From: JBBSAT01 sp044223665
GTDB taxonomy: Bacteria > Myxococcota_A > Polyangia > Polyangiales > Sandaracinaceae
Assembly: GCA_044223665.1 (NCBI GenBank)
Contig: JBGALT010000007.1
Location: 39,026-103,025, forward strand
Length of the DNA stretch: 64,000 nt
Direction of reading: 5' to 3'
The position numbers and the translations under genes were made by a program. Below, one piece after another: positions 7,029 to 15,926 of the stretch (positions within the stretch are counted from its first letter, which is position 1; each line of letters starts with the position of its first letter). Under the pieces are notes generated by a model, which was given only the letters and a program-made list of their open reading frames with translations, had not been told where the DNA came from and ran no database searches.

Positions 7029-9406
7029 GCCGCGCGCTCGCCTGGCTCGCCTTCGCCGCGTGCGTGCTCGCGTCCTCGTCGCGCGCGCGCGCGCAGGACG
7101 TCCAGCTCGAGGACTACGTCGTCCAGGAGGGCGACACCTGCGCCACGATCGCCGAGCGCTGGTACGGCAGTCCGCGTCGCTACGATCGCATCCACGAGCA
7201 CAACCCCGACCTCGGGCCGATGCCGCACCACCTGCACGCCGGCCAGGTGCTGCACCTGCCGCTGCCACGCGAGCAGGGCGCCGACGCCACGCTCACCGAC
7301 GCGCGCGGTGAGGTGCGTGCACAGCAGCCGCACGAGCCGGCGATGAGCACGGCCCGCGTCGGGGCCGGCCTCACCTCGGGCGCGCGCCTGGGAACCGGCG
7401 AGCGCTCGAGCGCCGAGCTGACGTTCCGCTCGTCGTCGGTCGCCGCCATTCGCGAGCAGACGCTGGTGATCGTGCACGGCGCGTCGGTCGAGCACGTGCG
7501 CGAAGAGGGCACGCACGCCGAGGTGCGCGAGGGCTCGATCCTGAGCCGGCTCTCGTCGCTCTCGGGCGGGGCACCGCTGATCGTGAGCACGCCTTCGGCC
7601 GAGGTCCGCCTCGAGGAAGGCGAAGCGAGCGTCGACGTCGCGCCGAGCGGCGACACGGCGGTCTCGTCTCACGCGGGCCGATCGGTGAACGTGACGGCCG
7701 CGCAGCAGACCGTCGCGGTCGGCTCGGGTCAAGGCACCGTCGTCCGGCGCGGGCACCCACCGCCGCCGCCGCGCCCACTGCCGGCGGCGCCCGCGTGGGC
7801 GAGCGGTGAAGCGCGGAGCTTCCTCGGCCCGAGCGCGACGGGCGGCACGCTGCGCGGGAGCTGGATCGGCGTCGAAGCAGCCGCCGCCTACCGTGTCGAG
7901 ATCGCGCGCCGCGAGGACGGTCGCGATCTGGTGTTCCAGGCCGAGGTGCCGGCCACCGTCACGCGCTTCGAGGCCTACCACCTGCCAGCGGGCGTCTACT
8001 ACGTGCGCGTCGCCACGCTCGACGCCGAGCGTCTCGAGGGGCGACCGACGTCCGGCGCGCGCTTCGAGGTCGTGCTCGTGCGGTTCGTGGCGCCGGGTGA
8101 GAGCGTGCCGGAGCCGGGGCACGAGCCGGTCGACGTGCTCGAGGAGCTCGATGCCCTCGCCGATGCGACGCTCTTCGCGACCAGCGCTCCGCCGCCGCCC
8201 GAGGTGCTCCGCGGCTCTCGCACGCTCGTCCCCGACGGCGTGGTGTGCGCGATGGGCGCGAGCGAGCCCTCGCACGAGCTGGTGCTCGACGCGCTCGGGA
8301 CCGGCTTCCTCACGTGCGTCGATGCGAGCGGGAGCACGATCGAGGGCATCGACGTCTCCGTCGTCGGTATCCGCGCCGAGCTCCGCGCCGCCGATGGGAG
8401 CGAGCTCGGCGCGCTGGAGCGCGGAAGCGTGGTGCCGGTGCGCGTCCGGCTCGGCACGGGCGCGCCCGACGAGAGCGTGGTCGAGCTGCGCGGCTCGGCG
8501 GGCGTCGCCGTCTCGGAGCTCGCGCCCGCCGGCGAAGGCGAGCTCACGGCCACCCTCGCGGTGAGCGAGACCGCGAGCACGACCGAGACGCTCACCGTCG
8601 CCGCCCGCTCGGCGCCGGACGTGGCGCTCACGACCATCGACGTGGCCACCGAGCCGCCGCCGCCGCCGCCGCCGGTGGTCGTTCGACCCTTCCGTCTGCA
8701 CGAGGCCTTCGGCGCCTTCCCGAACGAGAGCTGGGTGGGGCTGCGCGACGAGCAGCGCAGCGGCGTGGGCGGCACGCTCGGCGTGATGGTCGCGTCGGCG
8801 AGGCTCGGCGAGCCCGATGCGCGCCTGCGCTTCGTCGCCGCGGCCAGCGCGGGCCTGTGGGACGAGTACCTGCGGATCGGCGCGGCCGTTCCCCTCGACG
8901 CGGTCGGTCACCACGCGCGCTCGGCCGATCGCGGATCGCGCGATCTGTTCGTGACCCTGGGGACGCGCTTGCTCTCGGCCGAGCGCACGGGCGGCTTCGG
9001 CCTCGCGCTCGAGGCGGGCGTGTGGGCTCCGACCGCGGGTCACCAGGGCCTGGACCGCGCGCGCTTCCAGATCGCGGCCGACCTCTCGCTCCGGATCGCG
9101 GAGATCGTGGCCCTCCGCACGCGGCAGGCGGGCATCTTCGACGCGGCGGCGCCCGGCTCGATGCTGTATGCGAGCGCGTACGGCGTCGACGTCCGGCTCG
9201 CCGACGTCCTCACGCTCGGCCTCGAGGGCAGCATGACGATCGGCCGCGAGGACGGCCGCGACTGGTACGCCGGCGGCGCGGCGCTCGCGCTCGGGCTCGA
9301 CCTCGCGCCGGTGTACCTCTCGCTCGCCGGTCGCTACGGCTGGGGCGACGACCTCTGGCCGGCGGCCACGATCGCGCTCAGCGCGCGCGTCGCCTTCGAC
9401 CCCTGA
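7025..9406 (+). CDS. LysM-FecR domain envelope protein with a C-terminal barrel-like region
   Basis: 793 aa. A signal peptide ends about residue 23 (ARAQ). A LysM domain (about 28-80: YVVQEGDTCATIAERWYG through HLHAGQVLHLP) would bind peptidoglycan. A FecR-type domain follows (about 110-235: GARLGTGERSSAEL, REQTLVIVHG, VREGSILSRL). A proline tract (PPPPPRPLP) leads to Ig/FN3-like sections. The last 240 residues have alternating strands and look like an outer-membrane barrel. The combination LysM + FecR + barrel suggests an outer-membrane protein clamped to the wall. It is translationally coupled to the OmpA-type gene. LysM-FecR proteins are known; the barrel-like tail is my inference. Confidence 0.8.
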   Translation: MSRALAWLAFAACVLASSSRARAQDVQLEDYVVQEGDTCATIAERWYGSPRRYDRIHEHNPDLGPMPHHLHAGQVLHLPLPREQGADATLTDARGEVRAQQPHEPAMSTARVGAGLTSGARLGTGERSSAELTFRSSSVAAIREQTLVIVHGASVEHVREEGTHAEVREGSILSRLSSLSGGAPLIVSTPSAEVRLEEGEASVDVAPSGDTAVSSHAGRSVNVTAAQQTVAVGSGQGTVVRRGHPPPPPRPLPAAPAWASGEARSFLGPSATGGTLRGSWIGVEAAAAYRVEIARREDGRDLVFQAEVPATVTRFEAYHLPAGVYYVRVATLDAERLEGRPTSGARFEVVLVRFVAPGESVPEPGHEPVDVLEELDALADATLFATSAPPPPEVLRGSRTLVPDGVVCAMGASEPSHELVLDALGTGFLTCVDASGSTIEGIDVSVVGIRAELRAADGSELGALERGSVVPVRVRLGTGAPDESVVELRGSAGVAVSELAPAGEGELTATLAVSETASTTETLTVAARSAPDVALTTIDVATEPPPPPPPVVVRPFRLHEAFGAFPNESWVGLRDEQRSGVGGTLGVMVASARLGEPDARLRFVAAASAGLWDEYLRIGAAVPLDAVGHHARSADRGSRDLFVTLGTRLLSAERTGGFGLALEAGVWAPTAGHQGLDRARFQIAADLSLRIAEIVALRTRQAGIFDAAAPGSMLYASAYGVDVRLADVLTLGLEGSMTIGREDGRDWYAGGAALALGLDLAPVYLSLAGRYGWGDDLWPAATIALSARVAFDP

Positions 9407-9463
9407 CGGGCCTCGTCGCATCGGCACGACGAATCGAAGGAGCGACGCGGCACTGCGGCGTGG

Positions 9464-10804
9464 TCAGCGCGCGCGTCGCGCGTGCTTCTTCACCGCCCGC
9501 TGGAGCTTGGTCGCGAGCGACTCGGCGCGCACCGGCTGCGTCACCACGTCGGCGACGCCGAGCGCCACCATCCGCGCGGGCCGGTCGACGTCGTCGGCAG
9601 ATGCATCCGTCAGCACCGGCACGCCCAGCGCGACGAGGGTCCGGAGCAGCTCGTCGCTCGCGCCCGGCGCGAACACCGCGACGCTCGCCGCGGGCAGTGG
9701 CGGCGCATCGACGCGCGAAGGCGCGAGGCCGTTGGCGCGCAGACCGAGCACGACGTCGTCGTCGACGGCCCCGAGCAGCGCCACCATCGGCAGGCTCGGG
9801 TTGCTCGGGAGCTCGGTCGCGCGCAGCGGATCGAGCACGATCGCCTCGGGCTGCGGGTTGCGGACGGTCGGGATCATCCGCGCCGCCCGCCCCTCGAGCA
9901 TCTCACGCCCGCGCGCCCGCTCTCGCTCGCCCAGGGTGACTGCGAGCTTGCCCAGGCGCTGCACGATCGCCTCTGCCGTCGGGCGAGCCTCGGGCGCTTT
10001 GGCCAGCATCTCGAGGATGAGCTCCTCGAGCACCCGCGGGACGTAGACGTCGCTTCGGCGGCGGCTCGGCGGCGGCGCGTCCTCGTACGCGTGCTTGATG
10101 AGGAGCTGGAACGACATCCCCTCGAAGGGTGTGACGCCGACCACCATCTCGTAGAGCATGCAGCCGAGCGCGTACACGTCGGTCGGCGGCCCGACCACGC
10201 GCCCGGCGCACTGCTCGGGCGACATGTAGGCCGGCGTGCCGACGATCATCCCCTCCTTGGTCATGCGCGTGGCGTCGGGCCGATCGGCGATGTACGCGAG
10301 GCCGAAGTCCACCACGACCACGCGATCGGTTCCGTCCTGGTTCCGCTCGAGGAAGACGTTCTCGGGCTTGAGGTCGCGGTGCACCAGGCCGATCTCGTGC
10401 GCGGCGATGAGCACGCTCGCGACCTGCGAGACGATGTCCACGGTACGGCCCAGCGCGAGCAGAGGTAGCTCCGGCTCCACCAGCGCACGCAGCGGCGCGC
10501 CGCGGAGCTTCTCCATCACGAGGAAGAAGCGGCCGAGCTCGTCCCTGCCGAAGTCGAAGATCTTCACGGCGCCCGGGTGATGGAGCGCCGCGGTCACGCG
10601 TGCCTCGCGCTGGAAGCGGATCAGCGCGTCGGCCTCGTTGCCGGCGCCGCCGTGGAGCACCTTCAAGGCGACCGGGCGCCCGAGATCGAGCTGGGTGGCC
10701 TCGTACACCGCGCCCATGCCGCCCTCGCCGAGCACACCCGTCAGCTGGTAGCGCTTGGCGAGGACGTCGCCGATCTTCGGCGCCGAGCGAGCGCTCTCGC
10801 TCAT
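9464..10804 (-). CDS. Hanks-type Ser/Thr protein kinase with a degenerate receiver-like tail
   Basis: 446 aa soluble kinase. Visible elements are the Gly loop GEGGMG (26-31), catalytic Lys48 in VALKVL, HRDLKPEN at 142-149, DFG at 166-168 and SPEQ in the activation segment, so the kinase should be active. Residues about 335-440 have the length and hydrophobic pattern of a response-regulator receiver (VVLGLRANGL, VAVFAPG, PVLTDAS, ADVVTQPV). There is no clear phospho-acceptor Asp, and Gln-Pro replaces the conserved Lys-Pro. It overlaps the stop of the upstream adenylate cyclase gene (ATGA), so the two proteins are probably made together. Confidence 0.9.
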   Translation of the reverse strand: MSESARSAPKIGDVLAKRYQLTGVLGEGGMGAVYEATQLDLGRPVALKVLHGGAGNEADALIRFQREARVTAALHHPGAVKIFDFGRDELGRFFLVMEKLRGAPLRALVEPELPLLALGRTVDIVSQVASVLIAAHEIGLVHRDLKPENVFLERNQDGTDRVVVVDFGLAYIADRPDATRMTKEGMIVGTPAYMSPEQCAGRVVGPPTDVYALGCMLYEMVVGVTPFEGMSFQLLIKHAYEDAPPPSRRRSDVYVPRVLEELILEMLAKAPEARPTAEAIVQRLGKLAVTLGERERARGREMLEGRAARMIPTVRNPQPEAIVLDPLRATELPSNPSLPMVALLGAVDDDVVLGLRANGLAPSRVDAPPLPAASVAVFAPGASDELLRTLVALGVPVLTDASADDVDRPARMVALGVADVVTQPVRAESLATKLQRAVKKHARRAR

Positions 10805-12585
10805 GGCCGCACCTCCCAGAGGTGCACGGGCTCGGCGTAGCCCGAGAGGCGATGCAGATCGGCGTCGACCATCTCGAAATGATCACCGACGACGGCCTTC
10901 ACGCTGTCGGTGACCAGGATCTGGGCTGGCCGCGCGATCGCCTCGAGGCGCGCCGCGAGGTTCACCACGCCCCCGATCGCGGTGTACTCCATGCGCTTCT
11001 CGGAGCCGATGTTGCCCACCACGGCCTCGCCCGTGTGCAGGCCGATCGCCAGCTGGATCGTGACCCCATAGCGCTGCTTCCAGCGCTCGTTGCCGGTCTC
11101 GAGCCACGTCTGCATGTCCTCGGCGGCCTCCAGCGCGCGCAGCACGTGCTCGGGGTCGTCCGAGGGCGCGCCCCAGAACGCCATGACGCAGTCGCCCACG
11201 AACTTGTCGACCGTGCCGCCGTGCTTGAAGACGATCTCGGTGAGGATCGTGAACAGCTCGTTCAGGATCGTGACGGTGATCTCGGGCGAGAGGCGCTCGG
11301 TGAGCGGGGTGAAGCCGACGACGTCGGCGAAGAGCACCGTGATGGCTCGCCGCTCGCCGCCCAGGCGCATGTCGGCCTCGCGTCGGACGATGCGATCGAC
11401 GAGCTGGCCGGGGACGTAGCGCCCGAGGTCGGTGCGGATCGCGACCTCCTTGCGGATCGCCTGCTCGCTCTCGGCGAGATCGGATGCGGCGCGGTTGAGC
11501 GCGGCGCCGAGGACCGAGAGCTCGTCGCTCGTGCCGACCTGCACGCGCTCGTCGAACTTCCGATCGGCCAGCCGGCGTGCGTACGTGGTCAGGCGCGCGA
11601 GCGGGCGGCTGATCGCGCCGGCCATCGCGAGGCCGAGGCCGAGCGCGAGCAGGATCGCCGCGAGCACCACCGAGAGGATGATGGTGCGCATGCGCGTGAG
11701 CGAGGCGTAGGCGACCGACTGCGGGATCTGCGCGACGAGCGCCCAGGGATGGCCCGCGATACCGGCCGTCGAGCCGACCATCGGCGCTCCGCCGGCGCCG
11801 ACGTACTCGCCCGACTGGCTGAACGACGGGCCGAGCATCTCGGGCGTGACCTGGGCGAGGATTCCCTCGTGCAGCGTCTCGCGCGCGACGGTGCGCTCGA
11901 GGCTCGGATGGGCGACGAGCTGGAAGCCCTGATCGACGACGAAGATCGCGTCCTCCTGTCCGGGAAAGTGCGCCCGCGCGAGATCGGACACGCGTGTCTG
12001 GATGGGAGCGAGCGAGACGGCGGAGGCGACGTAGCCCGTGGTGCGGTCGCCGACGCGGATTCGGACGGCGACGAGCGCGCGCAGGCCCGCGTTCCCGGAC
12101 GACGTGATGGCGCCGGTCGCGACGTGGTCGGCCTCGATCGCGGCGCGCATCTCGCCGGGAAGCGTCTCGGGCACCTCGACGCCGGCGACGTCGTGCTCCT
12201 CGATGACCGCGATGCGCGCGCCCTCCGCGTCGTAGAGCGCTGCGTGGTCGATCGCCGTGCTCGCCTCGACCTCGCGCTCGAGGATCGCGAGGCGCGTGGC
12301 GTCGTCGAGCGAAGGATCGGCGAAGAGGCCCCCGAGACGCGCCAGATCGTCCTCGGCCGCACGCAGCTCGACGTCGATCGTGTGGGCGAGATCGTCGAGC
12401 GCCAGGATCTGCTGCTCGCGCACCATCTCCTCGACGGTCGCGGCGTTCACGTCGACGAGCAGCAGACCGACGACCGCGAGAGGCAGGACGGCGAGCACGC
12501 AGGCCATCAGCGCGAGCTTGGCGAGGAGCGGCACGCGCACTCGGACGTCGGGGTCGGGCGTGGGTGCGGCGGCGGGGTTCGTCAT
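10801..12585 (-). CDS. Membrane adenylate/guanylate cyclase with CACHE sensor and HAMP domain
   Basis: 594 aa. A transmembrane helix lies at about 22-45. A periplasmic dCACHE-like domain (about 50-300) contains the YVASAVSLAPIQTRVSD and HPWALVAQIPQSVAY elements. A second helix (about 305-330) leads into HAMP (SRPLARLTTYARRLADRKF). The C-terminal class III cyclase domain (about 415-580) shows VLFADVVGFTPLTERL, DKFVGDCVMAFWGAP and the TAIGGVVNLAARLE segment. The two metal Asp (FADVVGF and VGD) are present. It should make cAMP or cGMP in response to an extracellular ligand. It is coupled to the Ser/Thr kinase gene. Confidence 0.93.
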   Translation of the reverse strand: MTNPAAAPTPDPDVRVRVPLLAKLALMACVLAVLPLAVVGLLLVDVNAATVEEMVREQQILALDDLAHTIDVELRAAEDDLARLGGLFADPSLDDATRLAILEREVEASTAIDHAALYDAEGARIAVIEEHDVAGVEVPETLPGEMRAAIEADHVATGAITSSGNAGLRALVAVRIRVGDRTTGYVASAVSLAPIQTRVSDLARAHFPGQEDAIFVVDQGFQLVAHPSLERTVARETLHEGILAQVTPEMLGPSFSQSGEYVGAGGAPMVGSTAGIAGHPWALVAQIPQSVAYASLTRMRTIILSVVLAAILLALGLGLAMAGAISRPLARLTTYARRLADRKFDERVQVGTSDELSVLGAALNRAASDLAESEQAIRKEVAIRTDLGRYVPGQLVDRIVRREADMRLGGERRAITVLFADVVGFTPLTERLSPEITVTILNELFTILTEIVFKHGGTVDKFVGDCVMAFWGAPSDDPEHVLRALEAAEDMQTWLETGNERWKQRYGVTIQLAIGLHTGEAVVGNIGSEKRMEYTAIGGVVNLAARLEAIARPAQILVTDSVKAVVGDHFEMVDADLHRLSGYAEPVHLWEVRP

Positions 12586-12691
12586 TCTCCCGCGAGTATA
12601 GTCGTCGCCACGCGCGCGTTGCGTCGCGGCCGCGGACGAAGGGACCGCAATCGACGCGATCGAGCGTCGCGACCGCCGCTTCCAGTGGAGC

Positions 12692-13105
12692 TCACTTCGT
12701 CGCGAGCGGGATGCGCGAGCCGTCGATGCGGCGCCACGTCGTGCTGAATCTGGAATCGTAGGTCCAGACGCGTGCGCGCCGTTCCCGGCTCGAGGCGACC
12801 GCGAGCAGCGCGTCGGCCCAGTCGGGCTGGTGCTCCGCGTAGCGCATCATCCACGTCAGCGCGCTCGCGCGCGACACGTCCGCGCGCTCGTCGAGCCAGG
12901 CAGCCACGGGCAACGCCTCGACGAGCTTGGTGAGCCGCGACCGTGCGGCCGAGGCGGGCAGCAGGTGCAGCGCTTCGGCGAGCACGGCATCGGACGCGAC
13001 GAAGCGCTCGCGCGCCAGGCGGTCGAGATCGCGGAGCGACCGCGCGTGGAGCGCGTCTTTCGCGTCACAGAGCGCGACGAGCGGTGTCGTGTCCACCAGG
13101 ATCAT
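12692..13105 (-). CDS. PIN-domain ribonuclease toxin (VapC-like)
   Basis: 137 aa from ATG 13105, which overlaps the antitoxin stop (ATGA). PIN-domain acidic residues are visible: D5 in ILVDTTPLVAL, Glu in VLAEALHLL (about 44), Asp in WADALLAVAS (about 105), and Asp in TYDSRF (about 121). Proteins of this type are Mg-dependent RNases held inactive by the cognate antitoxin. The long upstream extension to 13393 is a shadow reading through the antitoxin gene. The RNA target is unknown. Confidence 0.88.
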   Translation of the reverse strand: MILVDTTPLVALCDAKDALHARSLRDLDRLARERFVASDAVLAEALHLLPASAARSRLTKLVEALPVAAWLDERADVSRASALTWMMRYAEHQPDWADALLAVASSRERRARVWTYDSRFSTTWRRIDGSRIPLATK

Positions 13106-13383
13106 CGCGCCCCACGCAGCCGCTTCCGGATGAACGCACGGACGACGCTCGCGTCGGTCGTGTCGATGCCGTGGCCCTTCGCAGATCGGGCGTCCGGGAA
13201 CTGCTCGAACAAGCTCGCGACGAGCTCCGAGGGCTTCCGGCGCGACTTGCGCGTCCCGATGCGCCGCGCGTGCTCGTCGCGGATCGTCTGGCGGACGAGC
13301 TTGGAAACGGGGATGCCCTCGGCACGCAGCTCCTCCGCGAGGCGCTGCTCCTCGGGGCCCAGTCGTACGTTCAGGAGTGGCAT
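13102..13383 (-). CDS. Ribbon-helix-helix-type antitoxin
   Basis: 93 aa from ATG 13383. MPLLNVRLGPEEQRLAEEL followed by GIPVSKLVRQTIRDE is the strand-helix-helix pattern of RHH DNA-binding antitoxins. The Arg/Lys-rich middle and C-terminal tail would wrap the toxin. It lies immediately before and overlaps the PIN toxin gene, the normal antitoxin-first order, and probably autoregulates the pair. Confidence 0.82.
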   Translation of the reverse strand: MPLLNVRLGPEEQRLAEELRAEGIPVSKLVRQTIRDEHARRIGTRKSRRKPSELVASLFEQFPDARSAKGHGIDTTDASVVRAFIRKRLRGAR

Positions 13384-13694
13384 GCCAAAGCATGTATACG
13401 CGTCGTCTTTACATCCTGCAACGCGCGTCACGACGAGCGACGCGGAGGCCACCGGAGCGCGCGCGAGCAGCCACGACTCGTACCGCTGCCCGGAAGTGCG
13501 ATCCGCACTTCCGGGCGAGGGACGTCGCGGGTGGGAGTCCGAGGGAGCGCCGGCGGCCCTTCCGCGGTACTAGGGGTCACGCGAGGGCTCGGCCCTTCGG
13601 GGCGCAGGATCGGGCGCACCACCGGGAGATCGAGGTAGAGGCGGCTGCTCACCGGCGATCACGCATGGCTGGGGCGCGTGCTAAGGGGGGTGCC
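13384..13694. other. Intergenic region holding a family C inverted-repeat element
   Basis: 311 bp between the divergent antitoxin and lipoprotein genes. It contains the palindromic element described separately (13480-13573). From 13574 to 13682 I see nothing coding. A purine-rich AAGGGGGG at 13683-13690 serves as ribosome-binding site for the lipoprotein at 13695. Confidence 0.6.
13480..13573 (+). repeat. Family C inverted-repeat element, copy 1
   Basis: Bounded by GTACCGC (13480-13486) and GCGGTAC (13564-13570), the latter followed by TAG. Inside, 13488-13516 is a nearly perfect 29-bp palindrome GCCCGGAAGTGCG-ATC-CGCACTTCCGGGC, followed by GAGGGACGT. The same palindrome plus ACGTCCCTC recurs in reverse orientation at 56464-56510. 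Confidence 0.85.
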
Positions 13695-14567
13695 ATGGGG
13701 AGATCGAACGTCTACGGGCTCGCGGTGCTCGTGCTCGCGTCGGGCGTCTGGGGCTGCACGGCCGCGGGTCGATCGACCGACGCCGGCTCGGGGGTCGGGA
13801 TGGACGCAGGCCCGGGCGACGATGCGGGCACGCTGCTCGATGGCGCGCTCGGGAACGATGGGGGCACGGTCGATGCGGCGGGGGTGGGCGATGCAGGCGG
13901 CGCCGACGCGCCGATCACCCCGACTAGCACGCGGGTTCTCTACTGGGATGGTTGTGGCGCGGGCGCTTGCCGGACGGCCTCGATCGACTCGGAAGTGTCC
14001 GAGCTCATCGCGGACGTCATGGCCGAGGGCGGCACCGTCGTCACGGCGTCGAGCGACGACGGGCTTCCCGATCTCACCGGGTACCGCATCGTCGTGATCG
14101 GCACGCCCAACGCCGGGCTCGACGCCGGGCAAGTCGCACGCATCGTCGCCTTCGCGCGCGCCGGCGGTGGGCTCGTGCTCGTGGGCGAGCGGGGCGGCTT
14201 CTTCGACACCGCCAACGGTGCGATCAACGGCGTGCTCGATGCCCTCGATCCGGCGCACCGGGCTCGCCTCGCCGGCGACGAGGCGGGTCAGAGCGGATGC
14301 AACCGCGACACCACCGACCTCACCGCGCACCCGCTCACCGAGGGGGTTCGCGCCGTCGAGCACAACCTGCTCAGCACGGTGGTCGTCGGCGCGGGGGCGA
14401 CCTCGCTCGCGCGCATCCCGGAAGGCACGATCGTCGCCGTCTTCGACCGGGTGCTCGTCGTCGGAGACTCGAACTTCTTCATCCCGGGCGGGGTCTGCGG
14501 TGACCTCGCGCCCGACGCGAATCGACGGTTCTTCCGGAACATCTACCGTCGGCTCGCGTCGCTCTGA
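13695..14567 (+). CDS. Secreted lipoprotein with a ThuA/GATase-like domain
   Basis: 290 aa with a good ribosome-binding site (AAGGGGGG). The signal peptide ends in SGVWGC (lipobox Cys about 21). An Asp/Ala/Gly-rich linker runs to residue 75 (DAGSGVGMDAGPGDDAG type). The globular part, RVLYWDGCGAGAC, GYRIVVIGTPNAGL, FARAGGGLVLVGERGGFF and VVGDSNFF, resembles the Rossmann-like glutamine-amidotransferase fold used by ThuA-like and secreted proteins of this class. I see no catalytic triad, so the function is not assignable. It is expected on the cell surface or periplasmic face. Confidence 0.72.
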   Translation: MGRSNVYGLAVLVLASGVWGCTAAGRSTDAGSGVGMDAGPGDDAGTLLDGALGNDGGTVDAAGVGDAGGADAPITPTSTRVLYWDGCGAGACRTASIDSEVSELIADVMAEGGTVVTASSDDGLPDLTGYRIVVIGTPNAGLDAGQVARIVAFARAGGGLVLVGERGGFFDTANGAINGVLDALDPAHRARLAGDEAGQSGCNRDTTDLTAHPLTEGVRAVEHNLLSTVVVGAGATSLARIPEGTIVAVFDRVLVVGDSNFFIPGGVCGDLAPDANRRFFRNIYRRLASL

Positions 14568-14731
14568 CTCGGCTGCGTCCAACCATCGTCGCGTGGCGAC
14601 GATGGGGGCGAGCCTGGACGGCGAGCCGCTCGTGCGTTGGCCGAGCTGCGGCAGCCTTCGATCGCCACCGCGTGCTCCCGAGACAGCGCGCCGCTCTGCG
14701 GCGCCGATGTCGTTGGGCTGCGGGCTACGCC
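14568..14731 (-). repeat. Family B dispersed repeat, copy 1
   Basis: The reverse complement of this stretch matches 18925-19090: both carry GTAGCCCGCAGCCCAACGACATCGGCGCCGCAG, a GGCTGCCGCAGCTCGG block, and CGCCACGCGACGAT ... GGACGCAG. Near its left edge is a perfect hairpin CATCGTCGC-gtg-GCGACGATG (14584-14604). It lies between the lipoprotein stop and the E1-beta stop, where it could also act as a terminator. Confidence 0.8.
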
Positions 14732-14740
14732 CGCGCCGTG

Positions 14741-15916
14741 CTACCGATGGCGGTAGGCGCGCTCGAGGCTCGCCGGCCGCTCGCCGGTGAACGTGAAGTC
14801 GAGCGTCGTGCGCGACTTCTTGGGGAACAGGCCCGGCCGCTCGGGCCCGCTCATCGCCTTGCCGATCGCGGCCTTCACCGACTCGAGACCCGGCACGCTG
14901 GCGTTCTCGAGGTTGTCGGCCAGGCCCACGCCCGGGACGTGCTTGCCCGCTTCGAGCACCGGCGGGGTGCGGAGCACGTCCCAGAGCTCCTCCACCGTGC
15001 GGCGGATGAGGTGCTCGCCGAAGTTCGTGATCTCGGTGTCCTCGTTCACGAACACCGCGCGCGAGGTCTTCTTGATCGAGCTCGAGATCGCGGCCCAGTC
15101 GTAGGGGTGGAGCGAGCGGAGGTCGATCACCTCGGCGTCGATGCCGCCCGTCTCCCCAGAGATGGTGCCGAGCTCGTCGGCGGCCTTCTTGCAGACCTGC
15201 ACCATGCGGCCGTAGCAGAACACGCTCACGTCGCTGCCGGCGCGCACCGTCTTGGCGACGCCGAGCGGCACGCGCTCGATCGCCGTCTTCGGCCACTCGG
15301 GCGTCCAGTTCTCGCGATCGCCGATCGGCGCGTCGATCATCTTGCCGAGCTGGCGTGCGTCTTCCGGCTCGCCGGGGATCATCTCCTCGGGGCCCGCCGC
15401 CTTGCTGCGCATGAGCGCCTTGGGCACGAGCACCATCACCGGGTTCGGATCTTCGATCGCCGAGATCAGCATCCCGTACGCGTCGCGCGGGTTGCTGGGC
15501 ATCACGATCTTCCAGCCGGGGATGCGCGTCGCCGTCGCATCGAACGAGTGCGAGTGATAGAGGCTGCCGTGGATGCCCGAGCCCACGGGCGTCATCAGGA
15601 CCATCGGCACGTTGAAGGCGCCGTTCGACGACCAGTACGTGTTGCCCGCGAGCTTGAGCAAGTCGATGGTGTTGAACGCGTAGTCGCAGAACTGGATCTC
15701 CGCGACCGGCTTCTGCCCGGCCATCGCGAGGCCGATCGCCGCGCCCACGATCCCGCGCTCGTCGAGCGGCGTGTTCCACGTCGTGCGCAGGCCCTGAGTC
15801 GCCGTGAAGACGCCGCCGAGCGGCGGGCCCACGTCCTCGCCGAGGATGTCGGTCACGCCGAGCTGTTCCTCGCCCACGTGGAGCGCCATGCGAATCGCTT
15901 GGACCATGGTGGCCAT
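14741..15916 (-). CDS. 2-oxoacid dehydrogenase E1 component, beta subunit
   Basis: 391 aa transketolase-like beta subunit of a pyruvate or branched-chain 2-oxoacid dehydrogenase E1. Recognisable parts are GEDVGPPLGGVFTAT, DERGIVGAAIGLAMAG (the glutamate region that activates thiamine diphosphate), EIQFCDYAFN, HGSLYHSHS, IPGWKIVMPSNPRDA and the C-terminal IDLRSLHPYDW. It is longer than the usual 325-350 aa owing to an insert around 190-225. It follows the alpha gene by 10 bp. No E2 or E3 gene is within the window, so the complex partners must be encoded elsewhere. Substrate (pyruvate or branched-chain keto acid) is not decided. Confidence 0.92.
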   Translation of the reverse strand: MATMVQAIRMALHVGEEQLGVTDILGEDVGPPLGGVFTATQGLRTTWNTPLDERGIVGAAIGLAMAGQKPVAEIQFCDYAFNTIDLLKLAGNTYWSSNGAFNVPMVLMTPVGSGIHGSLYHSHSFDATATRIPGWKIVMPSNPRDAYGMLISAIEDPNPVMVLVPKALMRSKAAGPEEMIPGEPEDARQLGKMIDAPIGDRENWTPEWPKTAIERVPLGVAKTVRAGSDVSVFCYGRMVQVCKKAADELGTISGETGGIDAEVIDLRSLHPYDWAAISSSIKKTSRAVFVNEDTEITNFGEHLIRRTVEELWDVLRTPPVLEAGKHVPGVGLADNLENASVPGLESVKAAIGKAMSGPERPGLFPKKSRTTLDFTFTGERPASLERAYRHR

Positions 15917-15926
15917 GGGCTTCTCC

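Noticed and set aside
7025..9406. FecR-type anti-sigma factor
   Set aside because: A FecR domain is present, but there is no ECF sigma gene beside it, and the LysM and barrel-like parts point to an envelope structural role.
10600..12747. 715-codon plus-strand frame over the cyclase gene
   Set aside because: Antisense to a clear cyclase; composition is Arg/Asp/His-rich and there is no domain, ribosome site or signal.
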